From Mesocentrotus franciscanus (taxonomy: Eukaryota > Echinodermata > Echinoidea > Camarodonta > Strongylocentrotidae), in contig CP137684.1 of NCBI GenBank assembly GCA_037976565.1, positions 16,709,243 through 16,773,242 on the forward strand: a stretch of DNA of 64,000 nucleotides, read 5' to 3'. Below, piece by piece: positions 45,815-57,650 of the stretch. Numbering within the stretch: position 1 is the first letter of the stretch; each line of letters starts with the position of its first letter. The position numbers were made by a program, and so were the translations under genes. The notes under the pieces were generated by a model that ran no database searches, was not told the origin of the DNA, and saw nothing but the letters and a program-made list of their open reading frames with translations.

Positions 45815-46290
45815 CCATTAAAGACATCGTTTAACAATGTTAAATCTGAGATGCATGGCCTTACGTGTTATCAGTGTCTGTGACATGGTGTAATATTGAA
45901 GCCCTAAAAACATTGCGCTTCAAAATAATCATGAAGTGCCTCAAAAAAGTAAAAATCTTTGAGTGACCGGTTTTACCATACTCATTTACCCCAATAGACT
46001 GTAGTGTTATAAAAACCGTTAGGAAAACGAAAAATGAAATTTCGATTTCCAATCATAAATATCTTGATAATCAGACAGGCGATCGGCTTGTAAAATTCAT
46101 GGGATTCCTGACTGACCTAAAGGTTTATAACTATGATTGCAGCATGAGCTAAATCCAGGATCTTGTTTCAGAATCTGAGGCAATATTTAACAGATACAAG
46201 CAAACCAGTCCTTTATAGTCTTTTGTTCCATGCTAATACACTGCAACGGAAATCGAAACTTTACCGAGTCACTTTAACAGATACAAGCAA
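45815..46290 (+). repeat. Interspersed repeat family D, copy with internal insertion
   Basis: Matches the reverse complement of 15959-16290 from CATCGTTTAACAATG to GAATCTGAGGCAATAT. The family end TTACCGAGTCACTTTAA is displaced to 46261 by about 80 bp of inserted sequence, which is then repeated after it. Confidence 0.8.
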
Positions 46291-46350
46291 ACCAGTCCTT
46301 TATAGTCTTTTTCCATGCTAATACACTGCAACGGAAATCGAAACTAAACT
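46189..46350 (+). repeat. Tandem duplication, period 87 bp
   Basis: AACAGATACAAGCAAACCAGTCC starts at 46189 and 46276, followed in both by TTTATAGTCTTT, CCATGCTAATACACTGC and AACGGAAATCGAAAC. It overlaps the end of the family D copy. Confidence 0.9.
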
Positions 46351-46789
46351 GGTGCAAATACATTTACATTCATTCTCTTTTTTATCACTTTGACATCACA
46401 AACATTAACAACAGGCACCTGTGAGGAGCCGACAAATGAATATCATTTCTCCTTTGTCCCGCGTTGACAATGGGAGGCAATTTTCAAATCAAATATGCGA
46501 TTGACTAAATTGACAAGTGGATGTAAATATGGAGAGCCGGGGTTTTTTGAAAAGCCAATGTACACGTATTATCTGTGGGCGAGAGGTGTAAACAGGAGAT
46601 GAAAACTCCCTGGTGTAAACTGGGATCCAAGGGGATCGGTTGATATTTGCGTTGGTTTTTTTCTCGCAGTTTGCCAAGTTTTATAATTCAAATTTACCGT
46701 TGCTTACATTGAAAAGTGTATGAGACCGAAAATGATGAACATTATGTGGGATGGGGAGGGAAGGGGGGGTCAAAGCTTATCTAAAAACT

Positions 46790-47290
46790 ATGCACCTGTC
46801 ACTTGCTGGACACAGTGTCAAATACGTTGTAACCATGTAGAAGACTTGGTTGGAATACTATTATAGTAGTGGCAATTTGAAAGCAATTTGTTCTAAATTT
46901 CACACTATATGTAATTGCTCCTTGCACACTGTAGAAATGCAGTGTGACCAACGTTATCTACCTGTGAGTACAGTGGAGGTCAAAGAACATGTGCACCACA
47001 ATGTGCCCACATATGGATAAGAAGGAAGTTCATATCGTTTGCAAAGGTAAAACACTGTTCACACTGTCTTCAAATTGGGTAACAAATAGAGACACAATCT
47101 GGCCACGTCAAAGCACATATACGTGTATATGACAATGTGACTCTGAAGTGAATTTAGAAATAAAGTAATGGCAATGTGAGCACACTGTTTTCACACACTT
47201 TTCCGCATTATGTTAAAAATTGTACACGCTGTTATGTTTGTCCACACTGTGTTTCCGCACTGTAAAACGCTGTGGAATGCTGGCTTCTTT
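46790..47290. repeat. Region enriched in CACACTGT / ACAGTGTG words
   Basis: ACACAGTGTC, CACACTGTAG, GCAGTGTGAC, ACACTGTTCACACTGTC, GCACACTGTT, CCACACTGTG and GCACTGTAAAACGCTGTGG are scattered on both strands with irregular spacing. It may be a decayed tandem repeat; no clear period. Confidence 0.4.
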
Positions 47291-48298
47291 TCCGTAGGAT
47301 GCATATGGGCCTATCGGGTAGATACGTGGTGGTATGATTTTCTAAACCCGCCGCGTCTATCCCACGTTCATTCACTCAATAAAGCGACCTTGACTCTCCA
47401 TTGAGCGCTGGACCGCGGTCATTATAAAGTCATCAAATCAATGACCGCGCGTTATCATGCATGGGTAGATACATGATTATACCTGCAGGTGTATACGGTG
47501 GTCTACCACTGGCTACCCCCGACCCCACTTCACATGCCCCCTCCCCCACACACCCTCTCTTACCTCCCCCTGTCTCTTACCGGCTCAACAGGACACAGAG
47601 ATTATATTATAATATCTCACACATTATTCAATTCAAGGATGTGTAATAATATATCAAAAGGGCACTTTATAGGGCTCCACATCATTTAACTCTTATGTAA
47701 GAGGGCATTTTTAGCATTTTGTCCAAAAGAAGAGGGCATTACCCAATTCTATCTGTTAATGCATGGTAACAGAAAAAAAATCTGAGTGTCCGTAGCCCGT
47801 AGGATATTTAAAGGGTCATTGCCAATTGCCATCGGACTCCTATAGGAATGTCAGGGCACTGACCTATCACAAGCCTAGCTTTATGCAAAATAATGACGGA
47901 GATATTACGTTAAACTTAATGCATAAAAGAGACGGTAGAGTTCTGGTGAAGAAGAAAAAGAAAAAGAAATTTCTCATTCTTTATAAGTCACTTTGAGAGA
48001 GAAGCATAGCGGAAATCCCCCCAAAAAAACTTGGAAAGACTTTTTAAAATATAATTATTGTTATAAAAAAAATTAAAGAGCTTTTAAAATAACATTATAT
48101 TCGAAAGACTAGAATAGCTGAAAATAAAGAAAGACCTTTGAAAACACCTTGACACAATTTGTTTTTAATCGTTTTCTGCTTCATGGAAAATTTTGTCTGA
48201 CAACACCCCCACCTGAAACGATGCCCCCTGACTTGAAATGGAATAAGATGGGTAGATTGTATTCCTAGTTTGATCGATGCGTAACTGTCACGTACATC

Positions 48299-48869
48299 TG
48301 GTTTGTATGGATATCATTAGACAACTCTGACAAGGTCCGGCCGGTATGCAAGCATTTACGGTTACTACAAAGCGGTTTATTGCCGTTTGGTCTACAAGCA
48401 GTTCGTCTACTACCCAAATAGTCTATTCCTATATATGGTTTACAGTTTACACCCATCCCGTCTACTGTCCACATGGTCTAATAATCATTCGATGGTTATC
48501 ATTATTTATGATTAAATGGTTATTAGAACATATAATGTGGATAGTGCACAAAATGGGCATTAGACAAACTGAGAATTAGACCAACTGGAAATTAGACTAA
48601 ATGGGCAATAGACCAAATCGGTAGCAGACTAATTGGAGATTAGTCCAAATGAAAATTAGACCAAATGACTATTAGCCTAAATGGTCATTAGACCAAATGA
48701 TAGTATACGAAATGATTATTAGACCATGAGGATAGTAGACGGGCTGGGTGTAGACCATATGGGAATAGACGAACTGTGTGTAGACCAAACGGCAATTTAC
48801 CCTGGTTTGTATGGACATCATTAACCGAGGTCCGACCGGTATGCGAGCCTAAACAGTTACTACCATGGA
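48299..48869. mobile_element. Composite element: direct repeats, inverted repeats, tandem core
   Basis: Outermost are direct repeats at 48299-48371 and 48803-48869 (TGGTTTGTATGGAYATCATT, GGTCCGRCCGGTATGC, CAGTTACTAC-like). Inside are inverted arms at 48376-48491 and 48708-48799 that pair over TTGCCGTTTGGTCTAC, GTCTATTCC, ACACCCATCCCGTCTACTG and GGTCTAATAATCATT. The core at about 48540-48705 is an irregular tandem of ATTAGACCAAATGG units of about 15-17 bp. There is no ORF. The same structure is at 60643-61212. I do not recognise the family; it could be a foldback transposon or a Helitron-like or satellite-derived element. Confidence 0.75.
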
Positions 48870-51600
48870 TTAACCAGAGACATGTGTCGAGATATACTAA
48901 CAGCCCCTGACCAATTAGGTCAAGCCGATGATTACAGAATTAAATGACTAATAGTGCGAAATAATAAACACCACATCCATATTTTAGTAATGGGTAGCGC
49001 TCATGGCAGGGAGACGATCATCTCCCTGCTCATTGACTTACAAACTACAACAACGTTAAGTCCTATATCATAAGCCTTGGTTTATGAGTCCATGATCTAA
49101 TATAGGATCTCTATGCTTTTCTGTTATTCCCGAATTTCTCCAAATCGACAATATCACTGTGCCCACCCCCCCCCTCCCGCGAACAATAAAACACAGCACA
49201 GCTGCCTCACCATGTTGTATACACACAAAAATGATTCTACATGGCTCACAAATAATAATCATTACCTCAAACAATACAGTCAACTCCCAACAACATTTTG
49301 CTAATGGACTGGAGCAGGGCAAATATCATTCCAGCCTTGAGCCAATCAATATCCCGCATTATTTCACAATCGATGTGCTGAACCAACCAACCCCCCACCC
49401 CACCCCAATCAAATGCTACATAATGCATGTGTAGGTATAGGTCCCAGTGGCTCTGCATTTTTCCCTCGAAAAACTATACATTACTCACAATATTCGTCAT
49501 GATTGCATCACCATAAATAATCAGAGAATATCCACGCTTGTCTGAGGGTACTGTATACAGTCCTTTCTCTCCAATGACTGATATGATAATAATGATTTGA
49601 AGCGACGTCATGGGAGAGATTTTTTTATTACAGAAATTAATCGTTCTTTTGTTGAACTTCGGCTTAGTGATGGATAGGTTTTGGGAATTAATTAAAAATC
49701 GGCGATACTGGCAGATGAATGGTGAGAGTGTGGAGAGAGAGAGAGGGGAGGCAAGGGCGAGAGGTGATGAGGGGAGTGGAGAGAGGGAGAGAGAGAAAAG
49801 AAAGGGGAAAAGGTAGGAGATAATTGTGTAGTGAGGATCTGTAGGGAGGGAGAGAAAGAGACGCAAGCGCACGCGAGAAAGCAGGTGATATAGACAAGAA
49901 ACATTTAGAAGTCGTTTTGATTTCACTGTTCTTTATTATATACAATTCATTCATAAATGTCATTTTTCCGAAATGTCCGTGTTTAAAAATTGGAAAATGC
50001 TGATGATTATCAACGAGCAAAACTACGGATCACAATCAGAGGAGTACTTTCAAATTGAAAGAAAGTGTCACTGCCAATAGAATTTTACTTCCTACAACCT
50101 GTGGGACTGATTTCCAACATACTGCATGTGCCTCCTTTTTGTTCTCCTAATACATGTCACACTATATCATTAGCAAGGTCAGGTGCAGCTATCGGGTAGA
50201 GAGAGATAAACGTTTTGTTTTAGTGAACTTCGAATATCACGATGTCAATCCCAGACAGAAACATTTTATATATTATATTGTGTCACACAAGTCTATTGAG
50301 GAATTTATTGCCATGAGGAAACAACAAAATCGAGAAGTATTATTACAAAGTGGCAAAATATCAATAGATTTTTCTGTGTTTTGTAATGTGTAAACTTATT
50401 TTTGGTTCAAAGACTTAAAATAAATACGGGTTTTCATTTTCATGCTGTGTCTTGTGATGTATCATGTTCTGTCATAAAATGATAAATATCAGAGTATATA
50501 TCGTGTTAAAATGAATTACATTACAAAGTTTAAGTTATAAATGTGTACAACAGCATTATTGTTTATTTTCTACAAATAAAAATGTAACACACATTTTGTA
50601 TATTTTTATGTTGATGTTCTGACAAATAACATATTTCAAGATTTAAAAAAAAATCGACTTGACCCTTTCCAAGTATATTGAAAGAAAGATGGTATAAAAT
50701 AGTAGACCAAAACCCTTTGCAAATCGTGTACGGAGATGGTACGAGATGACCCCTGTGTATAGGGGCAGATACAGACTATTCTAAGAGGCACAAATCTCTG
50801 ACAAGCAAGTAAGCAAGGGGTCAAAAGGGTTCATCATACTTTTAGGTGCATTTTGGAGTCCAACATTTGAAAAGGGACCCTTGCGTTGGGACCACGATGA
50901 TGTCACGATCGCAACTATTTTCGGAAAAAAAAAATCAAGGGTAATTTCAATACCTATTGTACGTCCCATAGAACTAGAAGTCAGGTTGGGATTACGTAAT
51001 ACATGTACCTCATGGTCACGTGACGCACAATGGTACTGCAATTGCCTAAAGATGATTTTTCCGAAGGGGGCAGATCTAGGGTTTTGTGAGGGGGGCACTA
51101 AACGCGAGAAATCTTTAACACGCAAAAAAAAACACGTTATCATATACTTTATGTACAGTTAGGGTCTATATACTATTTGAAAGAGGGCACAAAAAGCACA
51201 TTTACTGGGCACAATTTTCGTGTGCGTACTTTGGGTATTCAATATTTTGTTTTAATAAGGGGCACGGGCCGGTTGTGCATGGGTCATCCCCCTAAATCAG
51301 TCAGTGCCCTTGTGAATAACTAACTTCCGGACTTATAACCCACTTTATAAAAAAAAAACAAGCCTGTCAAAATCATGATTATCTTTGCTGGTATCTCGCA
51401 CATTGATTTCGACCTTTCGTATTACATGTGTACATTTATTTCGACCTTGGGTATAACAATGTCATGGGTGATTAATGGGTGTGGTCTAAACGTACATTGC
51501 ATGATCATTTTGGATACAAAGTTCAATCTAAAATGCTATAAATTCTCTCCATACTCATTCTCTTAAATATACGAGGATATCATTGTAGCCTTGGGTCGTT
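48870..51600. other. Spacer without supported genes
   Basis: Several short ORFs exist. The best-looking, 50154-50393 (79 codons), differs from its duplicate by two amino-acid changes plus a frame-shifting deletion near 62700, so it is not under coding constraint. A GA-rich patch lies at about 49733-49870 and a GC-containing segment at 50870-51080. Confidence 0.5.
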
Positions 51601-51601
51601 T

Positions 51602-51990
51602 GAAGGCATTGTTTGACAATGCCAAATCTGAGATGCATGGCCCTACGTGTTATCAGCGCCTGTGATAATGGTGTAATATTGAAGCCCTAAACAAATTGCG
51701 CTTCAAAATGATCATGAAGTGCCTCAAAACAGTAAAAATCTTTGAGTGACCGGTTTAACCATACTCATATTCCCCAACAGACCGTAGTGTTATAAAAGCC
51801 GTTGGGGAAACGGTTTTTGAAATTTCGAATTTTAATCATAAATATCTTAATAATCAGACGGGCGATCGGCTTGTATACGTCATGGGATTCCTGACTGACC
51901 TAAAATGTTTATAATTATGATTGCAGCATGAGTTACATCCAGGATTTTGTTTAGAATCTGAGACAAAGATACCCAATCCCTTTAAGTGAC
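51602..51990 (+). repeat. Interspersed repeat family D, copy
   Basis: AAATCTGAGATGCATGGCCC, TTGAAGCCCTAAACAAATTG, GTGCCTCAAAACAGTAAAAATC, GACCGGTTTAACC, CAGACGGGCGATCGGCTTG, GATTGCAGCATGAG and CCCTTTAAGTGACG follow the family layout. It sits at the right edge of the visible duplication. Confidence 0.8.
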
Positions 51991-52144
51991 GTACGTTCAA
52001 CAACTATGTTCGTTACTATTTTCTATAAGCAAAATATTCATTCGTCAAGAAAAATGTAGATTTTCCTAGTTTCAGCGATTCCCTATTAAAATCCGTATGC
52101 CCATGTCCTCTTTTGTTGTTTTCATCCTTATTCTGAATGTCATC

Positions 52145-52650
52145 GTAGTCTTAAGATCATATCGCAGTCATCATCGGTATTATTGTCAGGTCCTCATTAT
52201 CGCCAGTTTCCTCTACATTGTATAATAATATATTAATCATTATCATGAAAATTATCCCCATAATCCTCGATTTCACGCAGGCCTGTAATTATAATTATTC
52301 GTCAATATCATTGTCGTTATCACCGTCACCCTTATTTTCATCCTCTTCATCATCTCCATCGTTATCCTCCTCTTTATCATTATTCTCTTCTCTTGTTACT
52401 CAGTTCTCCGTCATCATCATCATCATCATCAATCTCCTCTTCCTTCTTATCATCATCATCACCATCATCATCTGCCTCCCTTCTCCTCCTCCTTATCATC
52501 ATCATCCTCCTCCTCACCAACTTCATCATCATCAACACTATCACCATCATCCCTCATCATCATAATTTCCATCATCATCACTATCATCACCATCTCTCTC
52601 CTCGTTCTTCTCCTTCTCCTCCTCGTCATTACCATCATTTCATTGTTACG
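52145..52650. repeat. Imperfect (ATC)n and CTC-rich trinucleotide region
   Basis: CATCATCATCATCATC runs interleaved with CCTCCTCTT and TCTCC stretches over about 500 bp. Ser/Ile and His-rich frames are artefacts. Confidence 0.85.
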
Positions 52651-52854
52651 CCTTGACCACAATAACTCACTATAATTGTTTATAGGTCCATGGCCATGTC
52701 GTCCTGTCTTTCTATTTTGACAGGGTCTGACAGTTTCAACTGCAACAACTGTTCAAACACATGGCCCTTGTAAACATGATAAATGTCACTCGTCCTCAAC
52801 CCGTATCAGGAACCCTATGTATCAAATCCCTACCTAACTCACATCTTTACCAAT

Positions 52855-53300
52855 TCTCTCCGCGATGGCTAATTAATTACAGTGATTGATATTTCTTTGT
52901 CTCATTTCCCGTTATTCCTTGGGGAACCGGCGACGGCCTATAACCGTCATATCATGAGACCAATAAATTGCCAGGCTGCGATAGAAGTTGTGAAAATCAA
53001 TTGCTAAACAAATATCGACTCTGTTAGCTTGGTAAACATTGTTGCCTTAAATAAAGGCTCTATGTATGATCGACTACCTGCGTAGCAAATCTCAATGCAA
53101 TTAGCGGCAGACGGGGAGAGTGAATTTATTCAAAGCCTGGGGCATTTTATTTCTTCCCTATTTTTCCCGCTGAGATTTTTTATCCCCATCTGAGCGAAAT
53201 CAATTTGCGAGGCGCTTCTGTACGAAGCTGTACCATTCACAAGCAAGCAAGCTACATAAGGCATAAGCCAGCCGCCTAGCCGCCCGAAACTCGGGGAGAG
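52855..53300. promoter_or_regulatory. Candidate conserved non-coding element (weak to moderate)
   Basis: Unique sequence with balanced complexity and clustered sites of the kind used in developmental enhancers: GGCTAATTAATTACAG (homeodomain), CTTGGTAAACATTGTTG (forkhead TAAACA next to Sox ATTGTT), GCAATTAGCGG and AAAATCAATTGC. The 74-codon minus-strand ORF at 53130-53354 has no recognised domain. Function is inference. Confidence 0.25.
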
Positions 53301-54096
53301 TTCACCCTCGGATAACACATAGGCATCTATTTTCTCCAGTAGTGGGTATATCAATGTGCAATCAAACGGAAAATGGTACTTCTTTCGAGCTCAAAATCAC
53401 CCTTCAGACCAGACCTAATTGATATCCACCAGTTGTGGACAAAATGAGTCAGGACGGCTCTCTGCATGCTGAAAAATGACATGAATTTCAAAATCAAAGT
53501 GACTCACCAAATTTGTAATGCAGCAAGCGACGACCAAGATGTATTTAAAACACCATACGATCGCCTCATCTCCGCACACTCCCATGGTTACAGATCTTCG
53601 CCTTGTTTTAAGATTCCCGAGATGAAAGAAAGGGTTAAAGTAATTTCCACAGCAAGAAATCCGTGAAGGTGGTCCAGTATTTAAATCCAGGTATAAAGGT
53701 TTCCACGGTTGGGGCTCAATGAGCGAGGTAGAAGCGAAATGACAGGACGTATTCGAGCATTTGTGACAGCCTTTCCGAGACTTGGTTTTCTTGTCATTCA
53801 GGCGTTCGCCGGGGAATGTTTACGAGTGAATGAACGCGAGCCCCTGAGCCGATCGTACATACATGCACTACAAAATAATGCACGCGTGTGCCATAGCATT
53901 ATGCACACTCGCTATACACAGGCACCGTCGTTGAGAGAGATAGTCAGATGTATAGTGTGTATTGACTCCAGACTCGCGTAAATGCCTCGGCGGACACGAG
54001 AGCTCGATTCTTTCAACTGGAATATGGAACAAAATATGATTCATATCTTTTATCTCCTTTACAATTCAATTCTTCAGGGGAATAACCTCCAAAAAA
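53301..54096. other. Unique sequence up to the assembly gap
   Basis: Reading frames at 53466-53666 and 53709-53981 have no recognisable domain. Ends with AAAAAA against the N run. Could include exon fragments I cannot recognise. Confidence 0.4.
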
Positions 54097-54596
54097 NNNN
54101 NNNNNNNNNNNNNNNNNNNNNNNNNNNNNNNNNNNNNNNNNNNNNNNNNNNNNNNNNNNNNNNNNNNNNNNNNNNNNNNNNNNNNNNNNNNNNNNNNNNN
54201 NNNNNNNNNNNNNNNNNNNNNNNNNNNNNNNNNNNNNNNNNNNNNNNNNNNNNNNNNNNNNNNNNNNNNNNNNNNNNNNNNNNNNNNNNNNNNNNNNNNN
54301 NNNNNNNNNNNNNNNNNNNNNNNNNNNNNNNNNNNNNNNNNNNNNNNNNNNNNNNNNNNNNNNNNNNNNNNNNNNNNNNNNNNNNNNNNNNNNNNNNNNN
54401 NNNNNNNNNNNNNNNNNNNNNNNNNNNNNNNNNNNNNNNNNNNNNNNNNNNNNNNNNNNNNNNNNNNNNNNNNNNNNNNNNNNNNNNNNNNNNNNNNNNN
54501 NNNNNNNNNNNNNNNNNNNNNNNNNNNNNNNNNNNNNNNNNNNNNNNNNNNNNNNNNNNNNNNNNNNNNNNNNNNNNNNNNNNNNNNNNNNNNNNN
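54097..54596. other. Assembly gap of exactly 500 N
   Basis: A run of 500 undetermined bases, a round number typical of a placeholder for a gap of unknown size. The base after it starts the second copy of the duplicated segment. Confidence 0.99.
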
Positions 54597-55035
54597 TCGC
54601 CAGCACACCGCCGAGGTCCCTTGGTGACATATATTCACAACATTGCTCGGTTTTCCTGAGATAATGCTCTGCCAAGCTTGTCTGCTCTGGCTCATGACGT
54701 CACAGAGGATGTACAAACATTGATTGAAAGGAGATTTAAAGGTGGACATCCCTTTATACTCTAAAAACTTTCTTGACAAGCTTCATACCATGTTTATCTC
54801 ATCACGTTAACAAAAATCCTATAAAACGTACTTCCTCCTCTTAAGGTGATCCACTTATTGTAATTTGTTTGTATTCTTTGTTTCTGTGATTTTGTAAGCG
54901 TTACGGTACTTTTTAGAGCCCAATCTTCAATATAATAATAATAATTATTGTTATTATTATTATTAGTAGTAGTAGTAGTAGTAGTAGTAGCAGTAGTAGT
55001 AATATTATTATCGTAATCATCATCATCATCATCAC

Positions 55036-55350
55036 AAGGTCTGCGGTCCAAGTCCCGCCGCGGCACTAATGTCCTTTGGCAAGACTACATTTGCCACTCT
55101 CCACCCAGGTGGTAAATGGGTAATATCCGGTAGGATGCGAAAGTTAATGGTTAGATGAGCATGTGTGCGCCTGTAAAAATGAAGCCTGGCTAGAATGCTC
55201 CCCATGGAGTGGAGAATGTGCATACATTGTGTGCGGGTAAGCCTGAATCCGATTACCGGGGTAATAATATATATCTGTATAGCGCTTTGAGAGGGCCTGC
55301 GGTCCTGAAAAGCGCTATATAAGAACGAACTATTACTATTATTATTACAT
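55036..55350 (+). mobile_element. 5'-truncated SINE, duplicate of 42673-42990
   Basis: Same truncation point, CAAGGTCTGCGGTCC, and same tail. It lacks a TGTGG-like stretch near 55147 that is present in copy 1 (AGTTAATGTGGTTAGA versus AGTTAATGGTTAGA). Confidence 0.85.
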
Positions 55351-55464
55351 GTATATAAACAAGTAAAGAATTGCTCATTAAATGAATTAATTAGGCCTAT
55401 CTGATTCTTTCAGATACGACTTTAAATAATTTTAAACTTTAAAGTTTCGTCGCCAAATGGGGGG

Positions 55465-55660
55465 TGCGTAGTCCCACATACCTGTGTGCAGTGCTGTTTC
55501 ACTGCATGTGGTTTTCATCAAGATTGCGTCAACTTGTAATCATTTTGACGATTTCAAAATCTCACAATATGAAATTGTTCTAAGGTATTTCCAAACCTTT
55601 TATAGGCAATTTCTGCTATAATGCAATCACATGACGAGTACTCAATGTTATAATCAAACA
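55465..55660 (+). repeat. Family E, duplicate of 43105-43300
   Basis: Reads the same as copy 1 over the compared words. Confidence 0.65.
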
Positions 55661-56561
55661 TGAAGGACAAAAAAATATATTGTATGACATGCGAATAGCA
55701 TGACTGTTATACATGTACCCGTGGCTCTCATATCATCTACGCGTCGTCTGTTGTTTAATAATGTGGCTGGTTATTTCTCGGCTGACAAACCAAGGCCCGA
55801 CACAGGAAGGCCGTGAAGGATTTTATCTTTCTCGGTATAAAAGGATGAATGAAAGAGTTCGAAGGTATACGCTGCGATTAGCGTTACAATCCCTCATTGA
55901 CAGCTGATAATTGCTACGTTTCTAATGCGCACATCGAGCACTACTGGCTGCTTTTATAAGGTGCCTACCAACCTGACAGAGTATTATCATCCTAGCGTTT
56001 AATAGCCAAGCTGCCCTGTCCCTGAGGCATTGTAAACATTCAATGAAACGTTTCCTACCATGTAGGACACTACGCATTTACTACACCTGGGTTGAGAATG
56101 GCAATTCAATTCAATTCAATTTAGGTTTTATATTATTAAAAAATAATAATAATAACAAACATGGCGAAATCCGGAGAATGTTGTCATATTTACAGTAAAA
56201 TACAAGAAAACATGAAATAAGGTTCTAAAATGAAGGTTCTACATTGAATTATAGTAGTTCAATGACAACTTTAAAAACAAGAACGTGAAAAGATAATGCT
56301 AAACAGCGATTACTATATTGATTGAATTTAATTTGGTAGGTTAAAGTCTTGTGAAATAACTGATAGACCCTATCCATTTAAAAAGGGCAATCCAATCCTT
56401 GTAATAAGTTGATTTGTATGAAAGATAAAAGAAAAATAACAGAAACAGAATGGCAAAAGTTGAAATGAATCGTACCAATAGTAAAGAAGTTATGAATGTT
56501 TAAAATATGAGATCAATAAGTCTATATGCGAATCTCTAATTGGTAGTTTGGTCAGTGGATT

Positions 56562-56979
56562 GTGCCGTAGGACGTGGGTAACTCTCCTATTTGCCCTGTA
56601 CAAAAATATCATTAATTTCAGTTTTTCCTAGAAGTTCCTTCTCTCTTGGGTCACTACTCAAAATGTATGATAGATGGCATATCATTATGGGTCCTCTAAA
56701 GAAATAGACCCTCCTGAGCCATGAATTTTTGAAAAATTTAAATTTTTAGTCATTTTATATGTTGGAACAGATAGAAAGTAGTCCGGCACTACATCACATT
56801 GACATTAATTACCGCTTCAGCCAATTTGAAGTGCCCATAATGTATAGTGATTACAATTTTCAAAAATTCATATTAAACTTTCTGATATTTAGTCAGATTT
56901 AATTTAAATTTCATCAGTTTGCTTCTATGACTTTCCTGCTTTTAGAGTAGTTGTCTATTTGGGTAGGATTTCCCTTTAA
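56562..56979 (+). repeat. Family C, duplicate of 44200-44627
   Basis: Matches copy 1 but with GATAGAAAGTAG for GATAGGAAAGTAG and loss of a CTTT near 56939. Confidence 0.7.
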
Positions 56980-57293
56980 GAGTGGCAAATGTACATGTAG
57001 GATTGATAGTCAGGTAAATAAGTTCCCCGTATATTGCTTCGTTGCCAAACTACAGCACACATAATAATTATGCGTGGTAAAGATAAATCACTCTTGAAAA
57101 TGCAAACAGCTTTCAATAGAGTGGGATTATAACGGGAACGAGGGGGGATAATCCCTTCTCCAAACCCTTATAAGGATTTAATCCCATTTCAATAATCTCC
57201 TTCTTATAAAGGCCTCTTGAGTATGGTCTTTTCGCATTTATAAAAAAGTACTATTTCCAATTTATTTCATCATTGTGATCTGTCTGCCAAACA

Positions 57294-57608
57294 TCTCTCT
57301 CTCTCTCTCTCTCTCTCCATCTCTCTAGTCTCTTTCACTCTCTCTATCTCTCTCTCTCTCTATATATATATATACCTCTCTCTCTCTCTCTCTCTCTCTT
57401 CCCCTTTCTCATCTTCTCTCTATGTAGGCCTAATTTGTTCCTTTTCTCTATCGGTTTACAACTGCATTCCTAAACATTCATGAAATTTGCCCTAAAACTT
57501 CGTAGTGTATAGTTTCATGCTTACACTCAAAATACTAGCTGCCTGTCCCTCTGTCTCTCCCTCTCTTAGTCTCTTTCACTTTTCTCTATTTCTCTCTCTC
57601 TCTCTATA

Positions 57609-57650
<42 letters not shown>

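Larger units (their letters stand above)
42235..51639 (+). repeat. Duplicated segment, copy 1
   Basis: This 9.4-kb block recurs at 54597-64000. The offset is 12362 bases at both ends, shifting slightly in between through small indels. Differences are sparse: microsatellite and homopolymer lengths, scattered substitutions and a few short replacements, for example near 48955 versus 61279. The match continues to the window edge. It contains a SINE, families C, D and E, CT arrays and a composite inverted-repeat element, all present in both copies. Confidence 0.97.

Noticed and set aside
49610..49816. 68-codon basic, Glu/Arg-rich frame, also present in the second copy
   Set aside because: The Glu/Arg half comes from a GA-rich tract and the two alleles differ there in length and frame.
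53982..54779. Reading frames of more than 220 codons across 54097-54596
   Set aside because: They are open only because the N run contains no stop codons; the sequence there is unknown.
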